From NCBI GenBank assembly GCA_902491515.1, contig CABUIC010000013.1, forward strand, positions 1 to 64,000: a stretch of DNA of 64,000 nucleotides. The letters are read 5' to 3'. The notes beneath the pieces are model-generated. The model made no database searches. It was not told the origin of the DNA and saw only the letters and a list, made by a program, of their open reading frames with translations. The stretch comes from an uncultured Porphyromonadaceae bacterium (lineage in GTDB: Bacteria > Bacteroidota > Bacteroidia > Bacteroidales > Muribaculaceae). Shown piece after piece: positions 51,744 through 59,342 of this stretch. Numbering within the stretch: the stretch's first letter is position 1; every line of letters begins with the position of its first letter. A program made the translations under genes and the position numbers.

Positions 51744-53762
51744 ATGCAGGCTACTGAAAACCCCTTCGACGCGACCGTGTTCCGAATCTACGCCCGTCCG
51801 GTGGCTCTCGAAAGCCCCGGACTTGTCTCCGAGACCGCTATCCATTCCCAGAACACGGTTTTCCGCCGTCCCGAGGGCCTCAACGCCCTCGAAGTCGAAT
51901 TCGATATCCGCCTTACGGATATGCGCGGATTCGTTCCCGGCCTTCCTCTCGCCGGTACTCCCCTCCGATTCTTTGTCCGCCTGCGCCGTCTCGACGAGTA
52001 CGGCTTCGAAAGCGAACCCGTTGCCGAAAGCATCGTGAGCATGGCTTTCCCCTATGGCTCCTCTATGCTCACATGCCGCACTTTCCTCTCCCTCCCTGCC
52101 GGATGCCTCGACGGTTGCTGCCGCTTCCGTGTCGAAGTATGCTCCATGGAGTCCGTCCGCCTCGAATCCGACTACAAGGCGATCGACAACTTCGATTTCT
52201 ACCTTCTGGATTCCGGCTTCTCCACCCAAGAGACATTCTCCTTCACCGAGGCCGGATACATAAACCCCTCCGAAAGCGCCCGCCGGCTCCTCGGCGCCTT
52301 CCACTCCCTTCCCGCAGCTCTCTTCGAGGCCGAGGCTCTCGAAAAGGACGAGCTTGCCCGGAACTGCGATGACGATGACAGCGACGACTCTCTCGACGGC
52401 CTGTCCGACGAAGAGTTCGACTTCGGCCTCGATTCCGGCGACTCCGACGATGACGATGAAGAGTGGCCCGAATGCTCCGACCGCGCACGTTTTGTCAGCC
52501 TCAATGTCGAGTTCCGAGGACGCTCCTCATGGGCCGACGACTCCGTGGACCCCGAGTTTTCCGTACGCTTCGTTTACGCCGACGGCTCTTCCTCCGAACA
52601 GAGAGCCACTTCATTCACCTGCCCCTCCCGGAAAGACGCCCCGCTCACAGTCGCCACTGTCGACCCCTGCCGCGTGCCGGCGCTCGGGCCTGTCTACGTC
52701 GAGCTCCGCTTCGCCGGCGAGCCCGTAGCAGCATTCGTCGCCGAATGCCTGCCCCACGACGCCGACGACCGCGAGGCAGCCTTCTCCCCCGATGAGCTCC
52801 TCCCCATCCCCGACTACAACACCCGCATCGGCATGGACCGCCTGCGCTCCGCTGCCCTCGCCAGAAGCTGCGGCGCTCCCGGGGCGTCGGAGATGCCCGC
52901 CGCCATCGCCGCCCTCGACGAAATGGTCGGACTCGACGACGTCAAAGCCAAGATTCACGTCTACATGAACCTCATGCGGGTCCACACTCTCCGCGCCCGC
53001 AAAGGCATCTCCTCGAGAAAGCCCCCGCTCCACGCCCTGTTCCTCGGTGCGCCCGGCACCGGAAAGACTTCCGTGGCCAAGCTCATGGGGCGTCTCATGA
53101 AGGAAGCCGGAGTCCTCTCAAAGGGCCACGTCGTGGTCCGCGAGCGCTCGCAGATTGTCGGACGCCACTACGGCGACGAGTCCAAGGCCATGCTCGAGGC
53201 CATTAAAGCCTCCGAGGGCGGCGTCCTCTTCATCGACGAGGCCTACACTCTCTATAAGGAGTTCGATCCCAAGGATCCAGGACGCGAGGCTATCGAGACT
53301 CTCCTTTCCGCCCTCGCCGACCCCAAGCGCCGCGACTGGATGGTGATTCTCGGTGGATACGAGGAACCGACTCTCCGCATGTTCGAGATGAACCCCGGAC
53401 TCGCTTCACGCTTCCCGCTCAGCAACCGCTACCGCTTCGCCGACTACTCCGCCGCTGAGCTCCTCCTTATTGCCGAAGGATACTGCCGGGACAATGCCTA
53501 CGTTCTCGCGCCCGCGGCCCGCGCCCGTCTCCTCGAGCGCCTTGAGGATGACGTAAGGGCCAAGACCGCTTCTTTCGGCAACGCCCGCCATATCCTCAAT
53601 CTCCTCGAAACCGAGATTCTTCCCGCCATGGCCTCCCGCATTGCCCTGATCACCGATCCCGAAGCCCTGACCGAGGACTGCCTCACAACTATCCTCCCCG
53701 AGGACATCCCGACGCGCCCTGCAGCCCCCTCGCGCCCCCCGCACATTGGCTTCCGCGCCTGA
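51744..53762 (+). CDS. CbxX/CfxQ-type AAA+ ATPase with long acidic N-terminal region
   Basis: A 672-residue cytosolic protein. The N-terminal ~370 residues hold two beta-rich segments (about 10-170 and 245-350) split by a very acidic stretch (about 207-243, repeated Asp/Ser as in DDDDSDDSLDGLSDEEFDF). The C-terminal AAA+ domain has Walker A GAPGTGKT (435-442), Walker B FIDEAYTLY (Asp498-Glu499), ILGGYEE and an Arg finger-like MNPGLASRF; the DMVGLDDVK-like helix before it is typical of CbxX/EccA-like ATPases. The catalytic parts look complete. CbxX relatives remodel partner proteins such as Rubisco or act in secretion systems; no partner of those kinds is present. Role unknown. Confidence 0.85.
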   Translation: MQATENPFDATVFRIYARPVALESPGLVSETAIHSQNTVFRRPEGLNALEVEFDIRLTDMRGFVPGLPLAGTPLRFFVRLRRLDEYGFESEPVAESIVSMAFPYGSSMLTCRTFLSLPAGCLDGCCRFRVEVCSMESVRLESDYKAIDNFDFYLLDSGFSTQETFSFTEAGYINPSESARRLLGAFHSLPAALFEAEALEKDELARNCDDDDSDDSLDGLSDEEFDFGLDSGDSDDDDEEWPECSDRARFVSLNVEFRGRSSWADDSVDPEFSVRFVYADGSSSEQRATSFTCPSRKDAPLTVATVDPCRVPALGPVYVELRFAGEPVAAFVAECLPHDADDREAAFSPDELLPIPDYNTRIGMDRLRSAALARSCGAPGASEMPAAIAALDEMVGLDDVKAKIHVYMNLMRVHTLRARKGISSRKPPLHALFLGAPGTGKTSVAKLMGRLMKEAGVLSKGHVVVRERSQIVGRHYGDESKAMLEAIKASEGGVLFIDEAYTLYKEFDPKDPGREAIETLLSALADPKRRDWMVILGGYEEPTLRMFEMNPGLASRFPLSNRYRFADYSAAELLLIAEGYCRDNAYVLAPAARARLLERLEDDVRAKTASFGNARHILNLLETEILPAMASRIALITDPEALTEDCLTTILPEDIPTRPAAPSRPPHIGFRA

Positions 53763-53788
53763 TATATTGGGCCGCACTCTATCTCCGT

Positions 53789-53864
53789 CCGATTCTCCGG
53801 ACGGAGGTTCAGTGCCGCGCCGCAGGTATCTTCCGTGGCCGGGGGGGGCAGTTGCGTGGAATCC
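53789..53864 (+). repeat. Family B interspersed repeat, copy 2
   Basis: About 76 bp from CCGATTCTCCGGACGGAGG to TGCGTGGAATCC. It ends only 3 bp before the -33 box of the TPR-HTH gene. Confidence 0.7.
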
Positions 53865-53866
53865 CC

Positions 53867-53898
53867 TTTAATAATCTCAAAAAAATTCCGTATCTTTG
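53867..53898 (+). promoter_or_regulatory. Promoter of the second TPR-HTH regulator
   Basis: TTTA (53867-53870), 20 bp, TATCTTTG (53891-53898). The ATG at 53904 comes 6 nt after the -7 box, so the message should be leaderless. Confidence 0.6.
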
Positions 53899-53903
53899 CC
53901 GGC

Positions 53904-55550
53904 ATGAGAACCCTCCTTAACCTCCTCCTCGTCTTTCTCCTGCTGGTGCCCGCATCCTGCTCCGGCCCGGCCTCAAAGGGAGCCGACAGCATCGCCGACG
54001 CCGAGCGCCTCCTCCCCTCAGACCCCGACAGCGCCCTCACCATCCTCGAATCCCTCGACCCCTCCGACCTCACAGCGGACTCCCTGAAGGCCAGACTCCA
54101 TTACCTCAAGGCTTACGGCCACATGAAGCTCAACCGCTCCATGGTCGGGGACTCGCTGATTTCCTTTGCATACAATTATTATCGCGGTAAGGATATCGTG
54201 AAAGACATCCGGAGCAGTATGGCATTGGCCTGGTACAAGTTCTGGACCGGCGATACTCCCGGCTCCATCGCAATGCTTGACTCGCTTGCCGCCCTGCCCG
54301 ATGTACCGGATTCTTTAATGATGCAGACTCTTCGGATTCGCGTCCTTCTCGGCGCTTCCGAGTATCAGGGCCGACGCATCATACAGCTGGCTAAAAGACT
54401 TCATAATCTCGAAACCGATTCGATCAGGAAGATGGAGGCCAAATATATGCTCGTAGCAGGATATGTGTACTCCGGCGAGACCGATTCCGCCCTCTGTCTC
54501 GTGAACGAGCTCATAGACTATGCCCGCAACCACAATCTGGAAGAGAAGCAGTTCATGTTTACAATTGAACGCGCCCAGTTTCTTACAGAGGCCGGACATG
54601 ATGATGAGAGCGACAGGCTCATCGACGAGATATTCCGTAAAGCCGGTCCGGACAATGGTGCCGCTGACCAGCTGAATTTCCAGTACGCCATCAATGCCCT
54701 CAACAGGGGTGAGGTGGACCGCGCCGCCCGTCATCTTGCCATCGCCGACAGCATTGCCTTCAAAATGAGAGGCACTGACGACGCCTACTTCCGCAGTTAC
54801 AGCAATCTGCTCCATGCGATAATTGATTTCAAGCGCACCGGACGCATAAAGCTGATGCAGATTGCAGGACTGAACAATCGCCAGAATGAGCGCTTCAACC
54901 GCATGAAAGCCTCCCAATGGGAATCCGAAAGAGGCGCCCTATATCAGCAGAACCGCGCCTTGGAGCTGAAAGCCGAAAGCCAGCACAAGACTGTGATTAT
55001 CCTGATTATCAGTCTCGCCGCTCTCCTTATACTTGGCGGCAGCGCATGGATAATCATAACGCGCCGTCAGCGTGAACGCGACAACGAGGAACGCATCGAG
55101 GCCTTGCAGAAAATGGTGGACGAGTACAGATCCGCTCCCGCGCAGGCGCCGGGAACAACCGATTCGTCCGCCATGCGCGGCGTCATGCTCAAACAGCTCG
55201 GCATTATCAAGATGGTGGCCGAGACCCCGACCGAGCAGAACCGCGAGATGCTGCGCAAAATCTCCGCCATCGACGGCCACACCGATGGCGGACTCGTCGA
55301 CTGGCAGAAAGTCTTCGAACTTATCGACAGCCTTTATTCCGGGTTCTACACCCGGCTCCACGGGAAATACGGCACCGTCCTCAACCTTAAAGAAGAGCAG
55401 ATTATAGTCCTCATGCTCGCCGGTTTCTCCACAAAAGAAATCAGCGTCATAACCGCCCAGACGACCGCCACAATCTACGTCCGCAAATCCTCCATAAGAA
55501 AGAAGCTCTCCATCCCGGAAAAAGAAAACATCCTGACAGCCCTCGCCTGA
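53904..55550 (+). CDS. TPR lipoprotein/membrane protein with C-terminal LuxR-like HTH (second copy)
   Basis: A 548-residue paralogue in architecture of the gene at 15.2 kb. I start at 53904 because it gives a lipobox signal (Cys19, LLLVPASCSG); 23 residues upstream are not supported. Layout: periplasmic TPR-like repeats (about 35-345), coiled segment, membrane helix (about 363-388, IILIISLAALLILGGSAWII), coiled coil, and a LuxR/GerE-like HTH (about 494-546; KEEQIIVLMLAGFSTKEIS then YVRKSSIRKKLSI). It should read a periplasmic signal and bind DNA. The next gene, an outer-membrane barrel protein 264 bp away, is a likely target; that is inference. Confidence 0.78.
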   Translation: MRTLLNLLLVFLLLVPASCSGPASKGADSIADAERLLPSDPDSALTILESLDPSDLTADSLKARLHYLKAYGHMKLNRSMVGDSLISFAYNYYRGKDIVKDIRSSMALAWYKFWTGDTPGSIAMLDSLAALPDVPDSLMMQTLRIRVLLGASEYQGRRIIQLAKRLHNLETDSIRKMEAKYMLVAGYVYSGETDSALCLVNELIDYARNHNLEEKQFMFTIERAQFLTEAGHDDESDRLIDEIFRKAGPDNGAADQLNFQYAINALNRGEVDRAARHLAIADSIAFKMRGTDDAYFRSYSNLLHAIIDFKRTGRIKLMQIAGLNNRQNERFNRMKASQWESERGALYQQNRALELKAESQHKTVIILIISLAALLILGGSAWIIITRRQRERDNEERIEALQKMVDEYRSAPAQAPGTTDSSAMRGVMLKQLGIIKMVAETPTEQNREMLRKISAIDGHTDGGLVDWQKVFELIDSLYSGFYTRLHGKYGTVLNLKEEQIIVLMLAGFSTKEISVITAQTTATIYVRKSSIRKKLSIPEKENILTALA

Positions 55551-55576
55551 CCACTTTCCTCCATCCCGGTCAGTTA

Positions 55577-55601
55577 TCCGGAGGGCAGTTGTGTGAAATC
55601 C
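55577..55601 (+). repeat. Family B repeat, truncated copy 3
   Basis: Only the 3' part is present: TCCGGAGGGCAGTTGTGTGA then AATCC. Confidence 0.55.
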
Positions 55602-55718
55602 CCGCCAGCCCTCATCCCTTTAGACCCCATTAAGCCCTACCCCGGACCCGTTAAGACTTTTAAAACGGGCAGCCTCTGAATATCAATCGCTTACCCCGCC
55701 GGGATTTAGACTTTTACA

Positions 55719-55751
55719 TTTGGCATTAAAATCCTTTTAGGCCTAATTTTG
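55719..55751 (+). promoter_or_regulatory. Promoter of the outer-membrane barrel gene
   Basis: TTTG (55719-55722), 21 bp, TAATTTTG (55744-55751), leader of about 63 nt. Confidence 0.7.
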
Positions 55752-55814
55752 CATCAGCAATCGTCGCAAGACGCTTTGCCTTAAAGCAAAGAAATCATTA
55801 AAACCTGATGTAAA

Positions 55815-58127
55815 ATGAAAACATTCATTCTTATTCTCCTGATGGCCTTCGTGGCCTCAACCGCGGTCTATGGCCGCCAGATTACCGGCAAAGTGGTCGG
55901 AGAGAACGACTCTCCGCTCGACTTCGTAAACGTCGTGCTCTACCGCGACTCAACCTATATCACAGGAACCGTCACCGACCAAGCCGGCATGTTCTCCATT
56001 CCTGCGGATGCCTCCGGCAATCTCTCCGCCAGGATTTCCTTTGTCGGTTATGAAACTACCCGGCTCCCCGTCCCGGCCTCCGGCAATCTGGGGACAATCA
56101 GACTCGCGGCCGCCGCGACGGAACTCGGGGAAGTGGTGGTCCGCGCTACGAGGCCTTCCACGACGATGAAAGGCAACGCGCTCGTCACCGCCGTCGAGGG
56201 AAGCCCCCTCGCCCTCGCCGGCACCGCTAACGACGTCCTTGTCCGCGTACCCATGGTTGTAAGCAACGACGGCAAGCTGGAAGTCTTCGGCAAAGGAGCG
56301 CCTGCCATCTACATCAACGGGCGAAAGGTCAACGACCTTCAGGAACTCTCCCGGCTCAATTCCAACGACATAAAGAATGTGTCGGTAATAACCAATCCCG
56401 GAGCCTCATATGCGGCTAACGTGAAATCCGTAATCATCATCCGCACGAAACCGCCGAAAGGCGACGGTTTCAGCGGCACCTTCCGCTCCGACAACGGCTT
56501 TCAGCACTATTTCCGTACCGGCAACTCCCTCGATCTGAAATACCGTACCCGCGGACTCGAGCTGTTCGCAAACTATGGATGGTGGTACGGCAACAACCGC
56601 AACGACCGCCTGAACGACATGACAACCGCCGCGCCGGCCGGGACCTACAACCAGTCTATCCGCACAATATGGAAGCAGTCCTACAACGACATGACGGGTA
56701 AAATCGGCTTCTCATTCATGCTCAACGACAAACACAGCTTCGGCGCTTATTACCAGAACAGCTGGAACCGCCACCACACCTCCGGTACAATTCCGAGCGA
56801 GGTCCGGCTGAACGGTGCATTGCTTGACCGCTACAATTCCGACGTCAACAACAGCTCCACATCCGTGCCCTGCCACGAAATCAACCTTTACTATAACGGC
56901 ACGGCCGGCAAATTCAGCATCGACTTCAACGCCGACTATCTGTGGAACAAAAACAGGGAATCCGCATTCAGCGACGAACTCAGCAGCACGGGCGACAACC
57001 GCAATGTCATCACCGAATCGACCAACCGCAACCGCATGTTTGCCGAAAAATTGGTTGTCAGCCATCCTCTCTGGCAGGGACAGTTCCGGGTTGGAGAGGA
57101 ATACACCGATACACGCACGACCAATCTCTTTACGGCAAACATCCCCGAAGTGCCTGATGCCGACAACCGCGTGGACGAAAGCAACATCGCCGCCTTCGCT
57201 GAATTTGCACGGAGCTTCGGCCGCTTCAATATCGGCCTCGGAATCCGCTACGAGCATGTAAAATTCGATTACTACGAGCTGGGCGAGCGTCGCGACGGCC
57301 AGAGCAAGACCTACAACAATCTCTTTCCCTCGCTCAACATCGCCACACAGGCCGGAAAGGTCCGCATGGGACTCAGCTACTCAGGAAAGACTGTCCGTCC
57401 CGGTTACGGACAGCTCGACGGAGCTGTGAACTACATCAACCGCCTCACCTACGAGACCGGCAATCCCTATCTGAAACCCACAAAAATGCACACTGTGGAA
57501 TATATGGCCCAATGGCGCCACTTCTTCGCCCAGGTGTCCTATACCTACTTAAAGGACGGAGTCTACCACATCACCGAGCCTTACGGAGCAGACGGAGAGG
57601 CAACCATCATCCGGACAGCCAACCTCGACCGACGCCATTATATTCAGGCTTTCCTCGGCGGTCAGTTCAAACTCGGAGTCTGGTCGCCCCGCGTGAATGC
57701 CGGCATGATGAAGCAGTGGCTCACTCTTCCCGTCGACGGCAAGCCGATGAAAATGAATTCCCCGGGCTTCATGTTCCAGTGGCAGAACGCAATCCATCTT
57801 CCTTTCGACATATGGCTCAATGTCGACGCCCAGCTGATGACTCACATGTGGGAAAACAACATGAAACTGTCGAACACTCCCTGGTACGTCAATGCCAAGA
57901 TTTACAAAGGATTCCACAACAACGCATTCAGCGTCACTCTCGAGGCAAAGGACCTCTTCAACTCTTCGCAGAATGAAGGCGCACTCTATAACGATGCCGT
58001 TCAGATTCTCCAGAAGAGTTTCTCACCCGGCCGCTCGGTGATGCTCACTCTCCAGTACAGCTTCAACACCACCCGCGACCGCTACCGTGGCACCGGCGCC
58101 GGCAACACCGAAAAATCCCGCTTCTAA
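55815..58127 (+). CDS. Outer-membrane beta-barrel (TonB-dependent receptor-like) protein
   Basis: A 770-residue protein: signal (about 1-20, FVASTAVYG), a carboxypeptidase-regulatory-like domain (about 22-100; ITGKVVGENDSPLDFVNVVL), a plug-like domain (about 115-215; NDVLVRVPMVVSNDGKLEVF, then GAPAIYINGRKV) and a beta-barrel to the C terminus (LTLQYSFNT). It belongs to the outer-membrane beta-barrel family that resembles TonB receptors but is shorter than SusC; no SusD partner follows. The last residues (YRGTGAGNTEKSRF) form a basic tail rather than a terminal aromatic strand. Cargo unknown. It sits between two family B repeats with the regulator gene upstream. Confidence 0.88.
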   Translation: MKTFILILLMAFVASTAVYGRQITGKVVGENDSPLDFVNVVLYRDSTYITGTVTDQAGMFSIPADASGNLSARISFVGYETTRLPVPASGNLGTIRLAAAATELGEVVVRATRPSTTMKGNALVTAVEGSPLALAGTANDVLVRVPMVVSNDGKLEVFGKGAPAIYINGRKVNDLQELSRLNSNDIKNVSVITNPGASYAANVKSVIIIRTKPPKGDGFSGTFRSDNGFQHYFRTGNSLDLKYRTRGLELFANYGWWYGNNRNDRLNDMTTAAPAGTYNQSIRTIWKQSYNDMTGKIGFSFMLNDKHSFGAYYQNSWNRHHTSGTIPSEVRLNGALLDRYNSDVNNSSTSVPCHEINLYYNGTAGKFSIDFNADYLWNKNRESAFSDELSSTGDNRNVITESTNRNRMFAEKLVVSHPLWQGQFRVGEEYTDTRTTNLFTANIPEVPDADNRVDESNIAAFAEFARSFGRFNIGLGIRYEHVKFDYYELGERRDGQSKTYNNLFPSLNIATQAGKVRMGLSYSGKTVRPGYGQLDGAVNYINRLTYETGNPYLKPTKMHTVEYMAQWRHFFAQVSYTYLKDGVYHITEPYGADGEATIIRTANLDRRHYIQAFLGGQFKLGVWSPRVNAGMMKQWLTLPVDGKPMKMNSPGFMFQWQNAIHLPFDIWLNVDAQLMTHMWENNMKLSNTPWYVNAKIYKGFHNNAFSVTLEAKDLFNSSQNEGALYNDAVQILQKSFSPGRSVMLTLQYSFNTTRDRYRGTGAGNTEKSRF

Positions 58128-58143
58128 TCGCCCCGCCCTCCCC

Positions 58144-58217
58144 GTCCGATTCGCCGGATGGAGGTTTAGTGCCGAGTCGAGTATCTTCCGTATCCGGAGG
58201 GCGGTTCTGTGGAATCC
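58144..58217 (+). repeat. Family B interspersed repeat, copy 4
   Basis: About 74 bp from CCGATTCGCCGGATGGAGG to TCTGTGGAATCC, right after the barrel gene and before the convergent TIR operon. Confidence 0.7.
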
Positions 58218-58229
58218 TCTCAAAAGGCC

Positions 58230-59342
58230 TTATTCACCCCGCCTCATCACAAACTTCAGCTCCCGGCCGGGGGTCTCGTCGGTCCTCCTGATGGGCTGAT
58301 AGCCCTCCTTCGTCAGATGAATCTCCTGTTCCTCGAGCTGTTCGCACAGCGGCAACATGATGCTGAAGTGTCCCGAGGCGTCCGTATGCGTGCAATGGTC
58401 AGCGACCTCGACGCTCACATCCGCCAGCGGGTTCATCTCCGCGTCGTAAACCGTTCCCTCGAAAACCCCGAAGGTTGAATCTCTTAGCATATAGATCTCC
58501 ACGGCCCGACGCGCGCCGAATCCCGGCGACACCGTCGTGTCCACGCTCTCGAAGTACTGCGAGCGGGCCGAAACAGCTATCGTCGAAAAGCGCTTGTAGC
58601 CCGGCACCCGCACAGGCTCGAACTTCGGCCCCGCAGTGCCCGAGGTGTATTCCCCGCCGTCGATATCCAGCGTCACGGTTTCCCCGAGCGGGAGTGCCGA
58701 CCTCTGCAACTCGATATCCACCGTCACCTCCACGGGCACCGCGAAAAGATAGGCCCCCGCGAGGGCGAGCGCACCGCCGACCGTCCAGGAGGCTATCCGC
58801 ATCCGCTGATGCCGCTGATGCCGCTTCCACAGCGAGTCGAAGCTCACACCGAGCATCCGCGACACCACGCGCACTAAGGCCTTTTCCTTCCCGACCTCGC
58901 CGATGTTCACCCCGAGGAGTTCCTTGTCGGGATGCTCCGCAAAATACTCGCGTAGATACTTGGGGAAGAGCTCGCGCTCCGGAGTAGCCCCGTCGGGAAT
59001 TATCACGGGGATAATCCTCTCAAGACGCCCCATCTCCACGAAGGCCCGCGCCTCGTCGCTCACCCAGGCCGACCCGGCCGAGTTCTTCGAGCATATCAGC
59101 AGGAGAAATTTACTCTCCTCCAGGTGTTTGCGCAGCTCGTCGCCGAGCACTCCGGTGTTCAGGTCCGACTGGTCCCTGAAAATCGGACGCAGGTAGCGCG
59201 TCTTCGCATCGATGTCGTTGTGGATTTCCGTCGGCAGCTTGAAGCCCTCGAGGCGCTTCTGGAGCCATTTGGCCACAGCCATGTCCTTATGGCTGTAGCT
59301 TATGAAGGCATATGTCGTATAGTCCGTGTTCATCTCATTCAT
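58230..59342 (-). CDS. Membrane-anchored TIR-domain protein with periplasmic beta domain
   Basis: A 370-residue protein. An N-terminal TIR domain (about 9-165) begins YAFISYSHKDMAVAKWLQKR and carries Glu97 in SAWVSDEARAF, which fits the WxxxE position of the catalytic Glu of TIR NADases. A basic stretch (KRHQRHQRMR) precedes one membrane helix (about 183-203), so the TIR domain should be cytosolic and the rest periplasmic. The C-terminal part (about 290-368; FEGTVYDAEMNPLADVSVEV) is a carboxypeptidase-regulatory-like beta domain. The start at 59342 overlaps the TPR gene stop by 8 bp; an in-frame ATG at 59333 is the alternative. Last gene of a coupled operon. A signalling or defence role is inference. 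Confidence 0.85.
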   Translation of the reverse strand: MNEMNTDYTTYAFISYSHKDMAVAKWLQKRLEGFKLPTEIHNDIDAKTRYLRPIFRDQSDLNTGVLGDELRKHLEESKFLLLICSKNSAGSAWVSDEARAFVEMGRLERIIPVIIPDGATPERELFPKYLREYFAEHPDKELLGVNIGEVGKEKALVRVVSRMLGVSFDSLWKRHQRHQRMRIASWTVGGALALAGAYLFAVPVEVTVDIELQRSALPLGETVTLDIDGGEYTSGTAGPKFEPVRVPGYKRFSTIAVSARSQYFESVDTTVSPGFGARRAVEIYMLRDSTFGVFEGTVYDAEMNPLADVSVEVADHCTHTDASGHFSIMLPLCEQLEEQEIHLTKEGYQPIRRTDETPGRELKFVMRRGE

